A stretch of DNA of 34,040 nucleotides from Acetomicrobium sp. UBA3949 (GTDB lineage Bacteria > Synergistota > Synergistia > Synergistales > Acetomicrobiaceae). Of this stretch, positions 14,730-23,355 are shown in pieces. The translations under genes were made by a program, and so were the position numbers. The notes under the pieces were generated by a model. That model did not search any database and was not told where the DNA came from. It saw only the letters and a list, made by a program, of their open reading frames with translations. Numbering within the stretch: position 1 is the stretch's first letter; each line of letters starts with the position of its first letter. Where the stretch lies: positions 1-34,040 of the forward strand of contig DGDP01000084.1 in the NCBI GenBank assembly GCA_002385485.1, in the 5' to 3' direction.

Positions 14730-14771
14730 ATCCGGGCGGGAGAAAGTCTTCCGTCCGGATAATTTTAATTC
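14730..14771 (+). terminator. Hairpin with T-rich tail between fbp and panB
   Basis: ATCCGGGCGGGA (14730-14741) pairs with TTCCGTCCGGAT (14749-14760) using two G-U pairs around a 7-nt loop; AATTTTAATTC follows. It is likely a leaky terminator or processing hairpin. Confidence 0.55.
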
Positions 14772-14791
14772 ATAAGAGGAGGAAAAGGGTT

Positions 14792-15646
14792 ATGTCAAAG
14801 AAATCACGTCTCGATTTCATGAAGATGAAGGAAAAGGGAGAGCCCGTAGCATGGATAACAGCTTACGACTTTCCCACGGCATCCTTTGCCGAACAGGCAG
14901 GGATGGACATGATCTTGGTAGGAGACAGCTTAGGGATGGTATTGCTGGGCTACAAGGGGACCATACCCGTGACGATGGAAGAATGCATCACCTGCTGTAA
15001 GGCAGTACGAAGAGGTGCTCCTAATACCTTTTGCATAGGCGATATGCCCTTCATGTCATACCAGATATCCGACGAAGACGCCGTGTATAACGCAGGAAGG
15101 TTTTTAAAGGAAGCCGACATGGACGCCGTGAAACTTGAAGGCGGAAGAAGGGTCATAACGAGGATAAAGGCCATTGCCGACGCAGGGATCTTGGTCATGG
15201 GACATATCGGTCTTACTCCTCAAAGCTCAGGAGTACTTGGGGGATTTAAAGCACAGGGCAGAGACCCCAAAAGCGCCAGAGACCTAATAATGGACGCCCG
15301 AGCCATAGAGGAAGCCGGAGCTTTCGCCCTACTTCTTGAGGCGGTACCGCCAGAACTAACCGAATTCATAACAAAAGACCTTTCCATACCCGTTTACTCC
15401 ATAGGAGCAGGAGCTCCCTGCGACGGACAGCTTCTCATATGCGGAGACATGCTAGGGTTATTCCAGGCCTTCACTCCCAAGTTCGTAAAGAAGTACGCAA
15501 ATGTTGCGGAAGTTGAGACAAATGCCTTCAAGGCTTTCATAGAGGACGTCAAGACGGGCAAATTTCCGGAGGATCAGCACTGCTACCACATACTGCCCGA
15601 GACGGCTGAGGAATATCAGAAGATGCTTGAAGAGTTAAGAAGATAG
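14792..15646 (+). CDS. panB: 3-methyl-2-oxobutanoate hydroxymethyltransferase (PanB-like)
   Basis: The 284-residue TIM barrel would transfer a hydroxymethyl group from 5,10-methylene-THF to 2-oxoisovalerate to give ketopantoate. Metal ligands are in place by comparison with E. coli PanB: VGDSLGM, GDMPF and KLEGG; the catalytic Glu is in LLLEAVPPEL; HIGLTPQS and SIGAGAPCDGQLL are conserved. One divergence is that the usual TLPVTVxDxxYHTxAVRRGAP reads TIPVTMEECITCCKAVRRGA, so the conserved His is lost and two Cys appear. The ATG at 14792 has AGGAGG upstream. No panC or panE follows; instead an unrecognised gene begins 43 nt downstream. A role outside standard pantothenate synthesis is possible but unproven. 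Confidence 0.88.
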   Translation: MSKKSRLDFMKMKEKGEPVAWITAYDFPTASFAEQAGMDMILVGDSLGMVLLGYKGTIPVTMEECITCCKAVRRGAPNTFCIGDMPFMSYQISDEDAVYNAGRFLKEADMDAVKLEGGRRVITRIKAIADAGILVMGHIGLTPQSSGVLGGFKAQGRDPKSARDLIMDARAIEEAGAFALLLEAVPPELTEFITKDLSIPVYSIGAGAPCDGQLLICGDMLGLFQAFTPKFVKKYANVAEVETNAFKAFIEDVKTGKFPEDQHCYHILPETAEEYQKMLEELRR

Positions 15647-15689
15647 AAGTCATAAAAGAAGCAAAATTAGAGATAGGGAGGTAGCTTTC

Positions 15690-16952
15690 ATGAGTTGCGG
15701 AGAAATGTTGTGTCAGGAGGCGTTAAAGGGTTTGAACTGCTACTTGGCAAACTCCGAGAGCAAGCTAGTGAGAGATATAGCCAACGTCATAAAAAAATAC
15801 GGTTCGCCCTGCGAGATAAACGAAAGGGCCTGCGAGGCGAGGAAGGTCTCCAACCTTCTCCAGCGCTTGAGCAGGATAAATTCGCCTTACCTCAAGGACC
15901 TGGAATGGCTCATGGAACAAAAGGAAAAGAGGGCCTTCGTGTCCATAAGCGAGTTTCGGGCAAAGGTGTTGGGCGAAAAGGCCTCATCGATGCAGTTCGA
16001 CGAGTCAACTGCCGTCACCCTTGAGATTAGCGCCCTTCAATACTTCCCCTGGTTCATAAGCGAGGCAAAAAGGGCTATCGAAAAGCGCGAGCTAATGCCA
16101 GGACGTTTCATTAGGGTAAGAAACATGAAGGAGCAGGAGCAGGATAAGGGCGACATCATGGCCGTCGCAGCCGCTGCCCAGATAGCCGGGGCGAGCTGGG
16201 TCGAGACCCTGGACACAAAGGGAACGGACGGATCCAACATTCACCTGGGGGGACCGCAGACGCTCACGGGCTACTTCACGGGCGTGGGTCAGCCCAACGA
16301 CCACCCTGTTCAATGGGTGGACGAATACTTATATTACGCTACCAACTACGGAGTCCGTGAGGTCTTAAACATCAACCCCGGTTCGGTGCTGGCTGGGCTG
16401 ATACTCTACAGGTTGGGAGTAGACATAAAATTCAAGATCTCCGTCTTCATGGGAACGGACAACCCCTACTACCTCTTTATCATATTCGCCCTTGCGAAGC
16501 TGCTGGCCCGAGAGGACGGATCCACTGCCCTGTCGGGGATAAATCTTGCAAACTCCGTAAACGTAAAGACCTTCCTAGACATGGCCAGGATGCGAAGGGA
16601 GATGGGCCTCGAGGATAAGGTAAGGATAGAACACCACATAACGGAGGCTTATAAAAGCATCATCATACAGCCCTACTGCCGCAGGGAGGACCTGCTCATC
16701 GCCGTCGAGCAGGGGATACCAAACATATCTGCCAAACACGAAGGCGGCGATCCGGAAGACGAGGAAAAGCTCGATCATCCTTCCGACATACTCGACTACT
16801 TCAGGGCTAAGGCCGAGGTTGAGGAGGCCGGAGACCTCAAAAAGTTGGAGCAAAACTATATCTACAAGCACATCGCCTTGAACCGCACGGCCGAGGAGCT
16901 CACCAAGAGAGGATTTTCCTTCGTAGCCGCCACGGGATTGCACTCGAGGTAA
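15690..16952 (+). CDS. Unrecognised 420-aa enzyme-like protein downstream of panB
   Basis: I do not recognise this family. The frame is intact, with a strong GGGAGG ribosome site before ATG 15690. Residues 1-110 are mainly helical with several Cys (MSCGEMLCQEAL, NCY, PCEINERACEA). Residues about 130-360 alternate strands and helices like a barrel: GDIMAVAAAAQIAGASWVET, LDTKGTDGSNIHLGGPQT, REVLNINPGSVLAGLILYRL, DIKFKISVFMGTDNPYYLFI, GINLANSVNVKTFLDMARM, KVRIEHHITEAYKSII, then ISAKHEGGDPEDEEKLDHP. The clustered polar residues (TDGSN, HHITE, KHEGGDPEDE) look like an active site. The end is charged and helical. No signal peptide or transmembrane helix is evident. The spacing (43 nt) and shared strand suggest co-transcription with panB. 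Confidence 0.85.
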   Translation: MSCGEMLCQEALKGLNCYLANSESKLVRDIANVIKKYGSPCEINERACEARKVSNLLQRLSRINSPYLKDLEWLMEQKEKRAFVSISEFRAKVLGEKASSMQFDESTAVTLEISALQYFPWFISEAKRAIEKRELMPGRFIRVRNMKEQEQDKGDIMAVAAAAQIAGASWVETLDTKGTDGSNIHLGGPQTLTGYFTGVGQPNDHPVQWVDEYLYYATNYGVREVLNINPGSVLAGLILYRLGVDIKFKISVFMGTDNPYYLFIIFALAKLLAREDGSTALSGINLANSVNVKTFLDMARMRREMGLEDKVRIEHHITEAYKSIIIQPYCRREDLLIAVEQGIPNISAKHEGGDPEDEEKLDHPSDILDYFRAKAEVEEAGDLKKLEQNYIYKHIALNRTAEELTKRGFSFVAATGLHSR

Positions 16953-16971
16953 TTTAAAAAGCGCCGCCAGC

Positions 16972-17015
16972 TAACATAAAAACCCTACCCTTTAAAGGGT
17001 AGGGTTTTTATGTTA
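16972..17015. terminator. Perfect 22-bp bidirectional terminator
   Basis: The 44 bases are an exact inverted repeat (arms 16972-16993 and 16994-17015). A GC-rich core (CCCTACCC) is flanked by A/T runs, so both strands give a hairpin followed by U-rich sequence. It lies between convergent genes ending at 16952 and 17030 and should stop both. Confidence 0.92.
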
Positions 17016-17029
17016 GGCATTTTCAGGTT

Positions 17030-18181
17030 TTATTTGGCCACCACTTCGGTGGCAGGGATCGCCTTCGGTTCTGTCTCTGAAAAGCCCTTCACCAATACAG
17101 GAATGATGATAAGAGGAATAGCAAGCACCCCAAGGGTGCCGTAACCTTTGGAGATCAACGGAAGAAGGCCAAAAAGCGCAATAGCCCACGTTACCGCCAC
17201 ATATACCAGTGAGGACATGATGTGCGTGGCCCTGGCTCCCTTAGCCGTAGCCTTGTCGCCTAAACGCTCCTGCAGCGCCACAACGATCCTTTTAGCTCCA
17301 CCGTAAACGCAACTGACCCCCGTAGATATGACAGCCAAAAGTATGAGCCCCGATACTATTCCACCGGCTGCCCCCTCTCCGACTGAGTGGCGGGCTATGT
17401 AAATGATGGGAACCACTTCGTTGTTTATGGCAGGATAATGTGTCAATGCCCCCGCAGTTGCCAGCCATAAAATGACAGCATTTACGATAAAACCGTAAAG
17501 AGAAGCTCTAAAGACATCTTGTTTTGTTTTAAGCACATCGGCAACAGATACAAAAGCCCCTATGAGGCAAACCTGAAAGCCCGCATAGGTAATCGCTTTC
17601 CATACGGCTCCTCCTGCTCCCTTGGGAGAAGGGGCTTGAAGAATTACCTGTTTTAATAGCGGGAAATTTACCACAAGGTTAGTGGCATAGACTGCCACCA
17701 TACCGCCTATTATCAAAACGGCCATAACCGTCGCGGCGCGTCTTACCACCTCTGCGCCAAATATGGTAAGCAAAAGTATTAAAACCGCAATTATAATGGT
17801 ATTTAAGACATAGGGAGAGCCGAAAAGCTCCTTCAGAACCGACCCTCCCGTTGCAAAGGCTACGGATGTGGCAGTAAGCAGGATCAGGTTGTACATTATG
17901 GAGTTTGCCGTCCCGAAAACAACACTGTAACGTCCGTAAAACTTCTTCCCCCAGGAATGATAGTCGAAGGCCTGATGAACGACCGAGCCCTTCCAGGCGA
18001 AATAATAGACAAATGCCATTATCGTCAGGGCAATAAAGGGTGTGAATATGGCATACCAGCCATATGATACGTAGAAATCAACCAATTGCCTGCCCGAAGA
18101 AAAACCACCGCCAAAATGTGTCGTAAACCATACAAAGGCCAACGAAAGCGCAGCAGCCCTCGTCCCTGTCCCCTTCGTCAT
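17030..18181 (-). CDS. YkvI-like amino-acid-permease-fold membrane protein
   Basis: The 383-residue protein has about ten to eleven hydrophobic helices. The opening SLAFVWFTTHFGGGFSSGRQ has an unwound GGGFSSG in helix 1, as in LeuT-fold carriers, and YAGFQVCLIGAFVSVADVLK and VISTGVSCVYGGAKRIVVAL follow. The pattern matches the YkvI family of putative amino-acid or branched-substrate permeases, whose substrates are undefined. AAGAGG precedes ATG 18179-18181. It lies 61 nt after the GlcD-type oxidase gene, so the two are likely co-transcribed; uptake of the acid oxidised by that enzyme, or of an amino acid, is an inference. It ends at the shared terminator. Confidence 0.82.
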   Translation of the reverse strand: MTKGTGTRAAALSLAFVWFTTHFGGGFSSGRQLVDFYVSYGWYAIFTPFIALTIMAFVYYFAWKGSVVHQAFDYHSWGKKFYGRYSVVFGTANSIMYNLILLTATSVAFATGGSVLKELFGSPYVLNTIIIAVLILLLTIFGAEVVRRAATVMAVLIIGGMVAVYATNLVVNFPLLKQVILQAPSPKGAGGAVWKAITYAGFQVCLIGAFVSVADVLKTKQDVFRASLYGFIVNAVILWLATAGALTHYPAINNEVVPIIYIARHSVGEGAAGGIVSGLILLAVISTGVSCVYGGAKRIVVALQERLGDKATAKGARATHIMSSLVYVAVTWAIALFGLLPLISKGYGTLGVLAIPLIIIPVLVKGFSETEPKAIPATEVVAK

Positions 18182-18242
18182 ATTTCATCACCTCTTACTC
18201 TTATCTCTCAGAATAGTATTGCAGATGCTAAAACTATTTAAA

Positions 18243-19670
18243 TCATTCAAAGAGCTTGCCTGGGTTTAAGATCCCGTTGGGGTCGAAGGCCCTTTTTATC
18301 CCTCGCATCACCTCCAGCTTGCTTTTTGCCTCGTATTTCATGAAGGTATGCTTCTTTAAGAAACCTACGCCGTGCTCGCCGCTTCCGACTCCTCCCAAGC
18401 TTATGGCCACCCCAATGAGCTCCTCGACTATGTTCTCTACAAAATCAGGCCATTCCTCAAGGGGGATGCGGTCGGGCTTGAAAAACAAGGGGTGGATATT
18501 GCCGTCGGCGATATGGCCTCCCAGGGCGATCGTAATGTCGTATTTCTTGGCTGCCTCTTCTACGGCCTTAACCATCTCCGATATCTTTGACATAGGCACG
18601 ACCATGTCTCCGCTAAGGGAAGCGTTGGGATCCACAGCGCGTACGGCCTCTGCGAAGCTTTCCCTCACCTTCCAGATGTTTCGTGACTCCGTGCTGCTTT
18701 CGGCTGTGAAGACTTCCATGGCGCCGTGGTCCAAGCAGGTCTCGCCCACTTTTTCGATGTACATATCCAGCTGTTCGGGCGTCTGTCCCTCCACCTGGAT
18801 TATGAGGAAGGCCTTCGCCTCATCCTGCATGGGAAACGTGGTGTTGTGGTATTGCGTAGCACATTTCGCGGAGAGCTGGTCCATGAACTCGCAGGCCATT
18901 AACACCACTCCAGCCCTTAAAATTGCAGCGACTGCCTCGACAGCCTCCTCGATTGATGGGAAGGGCGCCAGAAAGGTGACGGTATCTCCCGGTGCCGGCT
19001 CCAGGTTTAATATGGCCTTCGTCACCACTCCGAGCGTCCCCTCGGAGCCTATGATGATTTGAAGCAGGTCGTAGCCCCAGGTCTGCTTTCTTATCCTGCC
19101 TCCAAGCTCCATGATCTCTCCTGTGGGTAACACGACCTCTATTCCAAGGACGTGTCGCCTCGTGCTCCCGTATCTGATGACCTTGGCCCCTCCGGCATTG
19201 GTGGCGATGTTGCCTCCTATGAAGCTCGTCTCAGTGCTCATGGGGTATCCTGCATACATGAGGCCCTCCTTCAGGACCATTTGGCATAAGTCGTTGGTGA
19301 CGACACCCGGCTCGACGACGGCGACTCGGTTTATCTTGTCTATCTCAAGCACCCTGTTCATCCTCTCAAGGGAGAGAACTATCCCGCCCTCTATGGGAAT
19401 GGCACCTCCGGCGATCCCGCTTCCCGCACCCCTTGCCGTAACGGGTATTCTTTCCCTGTTGGCCAATTTCATCACGCTAGATACCTGCTGAGCATTCTCA
19501 GGTTTTACCACCACATCCGGCATCCTGGCATAGACCTTGCCCGATTCATCGTAGGAATAGGCCTCTATGGCTGACTCATCTGTTGCTACGTTATCCGGTC
19601 CTATAATGTTCTTAAGCTCTGCAATAATTTCTGGTGTAACCTTGTTATAATTTTCTCCCAATGACACCAC
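18243..19670 (-). CDS. glcD: FAD-linked 2-hydroxyacid oxidase, GlcD/D-lactate dehydrogenase type
   Basis: The 475-residue flavoprotein has an N-terminal FAD_binding_4 domain: PVTARGAGSGIAGGAIPIEG, TSFIGGNIATNAGGAKVIRY and IIGSEGTLGVVTKAILNLEP. The C-terminal FAD-oxidase_C domain includes IALGGHIADGNIHPLFFKPD and LGGVGSGEHGVGFLKKHTF with the metal and substrate His residues. It oxidises glycolate, D-lactate or a related D-2-hydroxyacid; partner GlcE/GlcF genes are not here. The start is uncertain: GTG 19668-19670 is too close to GGGAG, whereas TTG 19659-19661 lies 8 nt from it and may be the real start. A TATAAT (19703-19708) upstream supports its own promoter. Confidence 0.9.
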   Translation of the reverse strand: MVSLGENYNKVTPEIIAELKNIIGPDNVATDESAIEAYSYDESGKVYARMPDVVVKPENAQQVSSVMKLANRERIPVTARGAGSGIAGGAIPIEGGIVLSLERMNRVLEIDKINRVAVVEPGVVTNDLCQMVLKEGLMYAGYPMSTETSFIGGNIATNAGGAKVIRYGSTRRHVLGIEVVLPTGEIMELGGRIRKQTWGYDLLQIIIGSEGTLGVVTKAILNLEPAPGDTVTFLAPFPSIEEAVEAVAAILRAGVVLMACEFMDQLSAKCATQYHNTTFPMQDEAKAFLIIQVEGQTPEQLDMYIEKVGETCLDHGAMEVFTAESSTESRNIWKVRESFAEAVRAVDPNASLSGDMVVPMSKISEMVKAVEEAAKKYDITIALGGHIADGNIHPLFFKPDRIPLEEWPDFVENIVEELIGVAISLGGVGSGEHGVGFLKKHTFMKYEAKSKLEVMRGIKRAFDPNGILNPGKLFE

Positions 19671-19702
19671 TCCCTTTCATCTTTATCATAAATTAGTTGC
19701 CG

Positions 19703-19731
19703 ATTATAATACTTAATCGTCAATTTTTCCA
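19703..19731 (-). promoter_or_regulatory. Possible glcD promoter
   Basis: A perfect TATAAT (19703-19708, minus strand) is preceded after 17 nt by TGGAAA (19726-19731), a poor -35. It lies downstream of the rpiR terminator, so glcD needs its own start. No gene is seen in 19671-19825 apart from this and the terminator. Confidence 0.4.
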
Positions 19732-19786
19732 GTGTTTCAAGAAATTGTAATTGTTTCATTAATGCGCCTTCTTTCTTAAAACAAAA

Positions 19787-19806
19787 CCCCTCCCTGTCGG
19801 GAGGGG
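19787..19806 (-). terminator. Rho-independent terminator of the RpiR gene
   Basis: On the minus strand CCCCTCCC, a GACA loop, GGGAGGGG and then TTTTGTTTT, starting 20 nt after the RpiR stop. Confidence 0.88.
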
Positions 19807-19825
19807 CGATAAAATCCATTTTCTC

Positions 19826-20671
19826 TTACTCTCGGTCTTCGTAAACTCCATATTGGTCCCAAGCTCTTTCGAGCTCCTGCAACCGCTTTGTAGTGAGCTC
19901 TCCTAAGTTATCGGCCACCTTTAAAAGAACTGCATTGACGAGTCCAACGGGTATTACAAAGGAATCGATGAAGGAAATATGAGAACAGGGCGCATAGACC
20001 AAAATATCGGCATGGGGCGCAAGAGGGCTTAAGGGGGAATCCGTTATGGCAGCCGTCTTCTTTCCCAATTCACGTGCTAATGCCAAACACTGAACAGTCC
20101 TTTTAGTGTAGCGGGGAAAGCTTATTCCTATAAAGAGGCTATCGCCCCTTGCATTAATGACATTTTCCAGGAACATATCGGCATTCAGCACATGAGTTTC
20201 TGGGATAAACCAAGAAAGGTAAGCACTAAAGTAGTAGGCCAGCCCCTTAGCGCTTCTAAGCCCTACGATATTTATGCAAGATGACTCGCATATTGCCCGA
20301 GCAAGGTCCTCTATTGGCCTGTCGTCCAGAGTAGCCAGGATATTTATTCCCTTTTGGAGATCCTGACGAAGGACGCTTTGAATAAAGTTGTTTCCCTCGC
20401 CTACCGTCTGGTAAAGCTGATGCCTTTCCAAAGCCTTAAGCTGGTCCAACAACGATTCCTGCAAAGCCTCCCTGAACTCCGGGTAACCGGGGAAGCCCAA
20501 AGAACAGGCAAACCTTATGACCGTGGCTTCGCTAACTCCGACGACTTTGCCCAATTCAGAGGCGGTAAGGCTAACGGCCTCACGGGCATGTTCCAGGACA
20601 TAAAGTGCCACCGCTTTCTGGCCTCTGGGCAATTGCTCCATCTTGCTTTGAATTATTTCCCTTAGAGGCAA
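19826..20671 (-). CDS. MurR/RpiR-family transcriptional regulator (HTH + SIS)
   Basis: The 281-residue regulator has an N-terminal HTH_6 domain (residues 1-77: KAVALYVLEHAREAVSLTAS, ELGKVVGVSEATVIRFACSL, GFPGYPEFREALQESL) and a C-terminal SIS domain (about 110-250: INIVGLRSAKGLAYYFSAYL, SLFIGISFPRYTKRTVQCLA, KTAAITDSPLSPLAPHADIL) that normally senses a sugar phosphate or organic acid. The start is TTG 20669-20671 with AAGGAG upstream. It lies between the thiolase gene and glcD on the same strand, flanked by its own terminator, so it is the obvious candidate to control the aminotransferase-TRAP-CoA-transferase operon and perhaps glcD. RpiR proteins usually bind palindromes such as the one at 27860-27881. 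Confidence 0.9.
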   Translation of the reverse strand: MPLREIIQSKMEQLPRGQKAVALYVLEHAREAVSLTASELGKVVGVSEATVIRFACSLGFPGYPEFREALQESLLDQLKALERHQLYQTVGEGNNFIQSVLRQDLQKGINILATLDDRPIEDLARAICESSCINIVGLRSAKGLAYYFSAYLSWFIPETHVLNADMFLENVINARGDSLFIGISFPRYTKRTVQCLALARELGKKTAAITDSPLSPLAPHADILVYAPCSHISFIDSFVIPVGLVNAVLLKVADNLGELTTKRLQELERAWDQYGVYEDRE

Positions 20672-20702
20672 CCAATCATCTCTCCTTGCGACTAATATTA
20701 AA

Positions 20703-20741
20703 GCGGGGCATGACGCTTATTATAATCGCATAATGCCCCGC
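20703..20741 (-). terminator. Hairpin after the thiolase gene
   Basis: GCGGGGCAT (20703-20711) and ATGCCCCGC (20733-20741) form a 9-bp stem with a 21-nt AT-rich loop. On the minus strand TTTAATATT follows. It closes the catabolic operon and precedes rpiR. Confidence 0.6.
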
Positions 20742-20768
20742 CTTTTCATTTTACAATTCTCCTATATT

Positions 20769-21953
20769 TTACTTCAAGCGTCGAACGACAATGGCAACTC
20801 CCTGACCGCCGCCAATGCAGGCACTTGCAACTCCCAACTCCTTATCATGATTTTGCAAAGCATAAAGCAAGGTAGTGAGTATCTTAGCCCCCGTAGCTCC
20901 GATGGGGTGTCCCAGAGCTATGGCACCGCCGTGGACGTTTAATTTTTCCATATCGAAGGGCATGACGCGGTGGCAGGCTATGACCTGAGCCGCAAAAGCC
21001 TCGTTAATTTCTATTAAATCCATATCATCCAGGGACAACCCCGCTCTTTCAAGCGCTTTCGGGATCGCCAAAGTGGGAGACAGGCCAAATCGCTCGGCTT
21101 CGAGCGCTACCGCCGCATATCCAAGGATTTCGGCCATGGGCTCCAAACCGTTGGCCTTCGCAAAATCTTCATCTGCTATAACGAGGGCGCTTCCCGCATC
21201 GCACAAAGCGGAACTCGAACCGGCAGTGATGGTCCCTCCTTCTTTAAATACGGGCGGAAGCTTGGCCAATGCTTCCATGCTCGTGTCAGGCCGGGGGATC
21301 TCGTCCTTATCGATAACTATTTCGCCTTTCTTCCTGTCCTTATAAGACAGAGGAACGATCTCGTCCTTAAAAAGTCCTTCCTCCGTCGCTTTGCAGGCCT
21401 TTCTGTGGCTGTTTAAAGAAAATTCGTCCTGTTCTTCTCTCGTGATGTGAAACTCCTCAGCCAAACTTTCGGTGGCTTCTCCCATCAACATCCCTGCAAG
21501 GGGACATAAAAAACCGTCCTTTTGAAGCACGTCGAGAGCTTTCTTGTCTCCCATTCTCATGCCCCACCTGGCCTCCGGCAAAATATAGGGGACGTTGGAA
21601 GCGCTCTCCATCCCTCCTCCAACTATGACTTTAGCATCGCCCAAACGTATACGGTCGGCGCCGAGCATTATCGTCCTTATGCCCGATCCGCAACGAATGT
21701 TGACAGTGAAAGCAGGAATTTTTTGAGGTAACCCGGCTTTGAACATTGCAATCCTGGCAGGATTTGCCCCCACGCCTGCTTGCCAACCGTTACCCATTAT
21801 AACTTCCTCTATATCCTCTATTGCCACTCCGCTGCGCTTTACAGCCTCTTTGATAGCTATGGCTCCCAGATCCGAAGCCTCAAACCTTGATAATCCGCCG
21901 CCGAACTTGCCTCCCGCAGTCCTGCATGCGCTCAGTATAACTACCCTTTTCAT
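20769..21953 (-). CDS. atoB: Acetyl-CoA acetyltransferase (thiolase)
   Basis: The 394-residue degradative-type thiolase would split acetoacetyl-CoA (or a longer 3-oxoacyl-CoA) with CoA. The nucleophilic Cys is in NIRCGSGIRTIMLG, the His in VHGGAIALGHPIGATGAKIL, the second Cys in ASACIGGGQG, and NEAFAAQ is conserved. The length is normal (about 390-395). The start ATG overlaps the AtoA stop (ATGA), so it is the last gene of the atoD-atoA-atoB set. In context it gives acetyl-CoA from the 3-oxoacyl-CoA made by the CoA-transferase. Confidence 0.95.
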   Translation of the reverse strand: MKRVVILSACRTAGGKFGGGLSRFEASDLGAIAIKEAVKRSGVAIEDIEEVIMGNGWQAGVGANPARIAMFKAGLPQKIPAFTVNIRCGSGIRTIMLGADRIRLGDAKVIVGGGMESASNVPYILPEARWGMRMGDKKALDVLQKDGFLCPLAGMLMGEATESLAEEFHITREEQDEFSLNSHRKACKATEEGLFKDEIVPLSYKDRKKGEIVIDKDEIPRPDTSMEALAKLPPVFKEGGTITAGSSSALCDAGSALVIADEDFAKANGLEPMAEILGYAAVALEAERFGLSPTLAIPKALERAGLSLDDMDLIEINEAFAAQVIACHRVMPFDMEKLNVHGGAIALGHPIGATGAKILTTLLYALQNHDKELGVASACIGGGQGVAIVVRRLK

Positions 21954-22636
21954 GCCTTTTCCTCCTCTGTTCCCTGCATGGTGATGAGAGGATCAGCCAC
22001 GGTAAAATCGGCCTCAGTAATTGCCCTGATTTCGTCAAGGGTCGTTTCGGGAGCGATCTCCAACAACTTCAATTGCCCTTTTTCTATCGAAAATACGGCA
22101 TACTCGGTCGCTATCAACTTGACCACACCTTTGGCTGTCAAAGGCAGGGTGCACTTTCTCAATATCTTGGCCTCACCCTTCTTGGTGGTATGCGTCGTGG
22201 CGATGATGACCCTGCGCGCTCCAACCACCAAGTCCATGGCACCGCCCATGCCCGGCACGATTTTGCCGGGCACCATCCAGTTCGCAAGATCTCCTTCTTG
22301 GCTCACCTGGAGGGCACCTAAAACCGTAGCGTCCACATGCCCTCCTCGAATGAGGCCAAAACTTAAATCGCTGGCCACGAAACAACCTCCGGGCAGTATG
22401 GTAAGCGGTCTGCCTCCTGCACCTATGAACCTGAGATCGGATTTGTCCGGTGCCGGTCCTGCGCCAACAGCTCCATTTTCCGTTTGAAAGATAACCCGCA
22501 CATCTTCGGGGATATAGTCGGAAACTAGGGTAGGTATTCCGATGCCCAGGTTCACAACATCGCCATCGTGAAATTCCCTAGCTATGCGGCGGGCTATCCT
22601 TTGTCTAACCATCTCTTCATTAAGTTCTATTGGCAT
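21950..22636 (-). CDS. atoA: 3-oxoacid CoA-transferase subunit B
   Basis: The 228-residue subunit carries the catalytic Glu in FQTENGAVGAGP and the typical start RIARREFHDGDVVNLGIGIP-like sequence (here RIAREFHDGDVVNLGIGIPT), then GGCFVASDLSFGLIRGGHVD, TVLGALQVSQEGDLANW, and GGAMDLVVGARRVIIATTHT. It pairs with the upstream AtoD subunit to move CoA from acetyl- or succinyl-CoA to acetoacetate or a related 3-oxoacid. Its 5' end overlaps atoD by 17 nt, and its stop overlaps the thiolase start. Confidence 0.95.
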   Translation of the reverse strand: MPIELNEEMVRQRIARRIAREFHDGDVVNLGIGIPTLVSDYIPEDVRVIFQTENGAVGAGPAPDKSDLRFIGAGGRPLTILPGGCFVASDLSFGLIRGGHVDATVLGALQVSQEGDLANWMVPGKIVPGMGGAMDLVVGARRVIIATTHTTKKGEAKILRKCTLPLTAKGVVKLIATEYAVFSIEKGQLKLLEIAPETTLDEIRAITEADFTVADPLITMQGTEEEKA

Positions 22637-23309
22637 AATAGTTATCCCCCTTTACGACTAATGCATCTATTAAAATTCCCGGGGTCACGATCTCATTGGG
22701 ATCCAGCTCTCCCACTTCCAGCACGCTGTCCACTTCCGCTACCACATAATCGGCAGCGGTAGCCATTATAGGGTTGAAATTTCTGTTGGTACCAAAATAT
22801 GTAAGGTTTCCCATTCTGTCTGCTTGATATGCTCTTATTAAGGCTACATTGGCCCTGAGAGGGAGCTCCAGAAGGTACTTCTTTCCATCTATCTCCAGGA
22901 CCTGCTTTCCTTCCTCCACTACAGTGCCTACTCCCGTTGGAGTAAGTATGCCGCCCAAACCGAAGCCACCTGCTCTTATCCTCTCTACAAAAGTCCCCTG
23001 GGGACAGAGTTCCAGTTCCAGCTTCCCCTCCATGTAAAACTGCCCAGTCTTTTTGTTAAGTCCAACGTGGGAAGCAACGACCTTTTTTACCTGTCCATTC
23101 GCGACTAATTTCCCATGCCCCACATCTTCGTAAGCAGTGTCGTTCGCTATCAGGGTTAATTCCCCAACGCCGGACTCCACCAATGCGTCGACCAAAGTAT
23201 AAGGAATGCCTCCGTAATTAAATCCACCTATTATTACGCTCATTCCTGGCTTGATGCATTTCACGGCCTCCGCCGCCGATAAGACAGGCTTTATTACCTT
23301 TTTAGCCAA
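22620..23309 (-). CDS. atoD: 3-oxoacid CoA-transferase subunit A
   Basis: The 229-residue subunit has the family start KPVLSAAEAVKCIKPGMSVI, then IGGFNYGGIPYTLVDALVES, SHVGLNKKTGQFYMEGKLEL and TPTGVGTVVEEGKQVLEIDG. I set the start at TTG 23307-23309, seven nt after GGGAGGTG; the frame is open 19 more codons without a ribosome site, and those residues are not family-like. It follows the TRAP permease gene by 46 nt in the same operon and forms a heteromer with AtoA. Confidence 0.93.
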   Translation of the reverse strand: MAKKVIKPVLSAAEAVKCIKPGMSVIIGGFNYGGIPYTLVDALVESGVGELTLIANDTAYEDVGHGKLVANGQVKKVVASHVGLNKKTGQFYMEGKLELELCPQGTFVERIRAGGFGLGGILTPTGVGTVVEEGKQVLEIDGKKYLLELPLRANVALIRAYQADRMGNLTYFGTNRNFNPIMATAADYVVAEVDSVLEVGELDPNEIVTPGILIDALVVKGDNYYANRT

Positions 23310-23355
23310 AATATTGCACCTCCCTGCCCCAATGGGCAAATATTTATCCGTATAT

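Noticed and set aside
19601..19819. 72-residue minus-strand frame between RpiR and glcD genes
   Set aside because: It runs through the RpiR terminator and into glcD, and no family is recognisable; it is best explained as non-coding leader.
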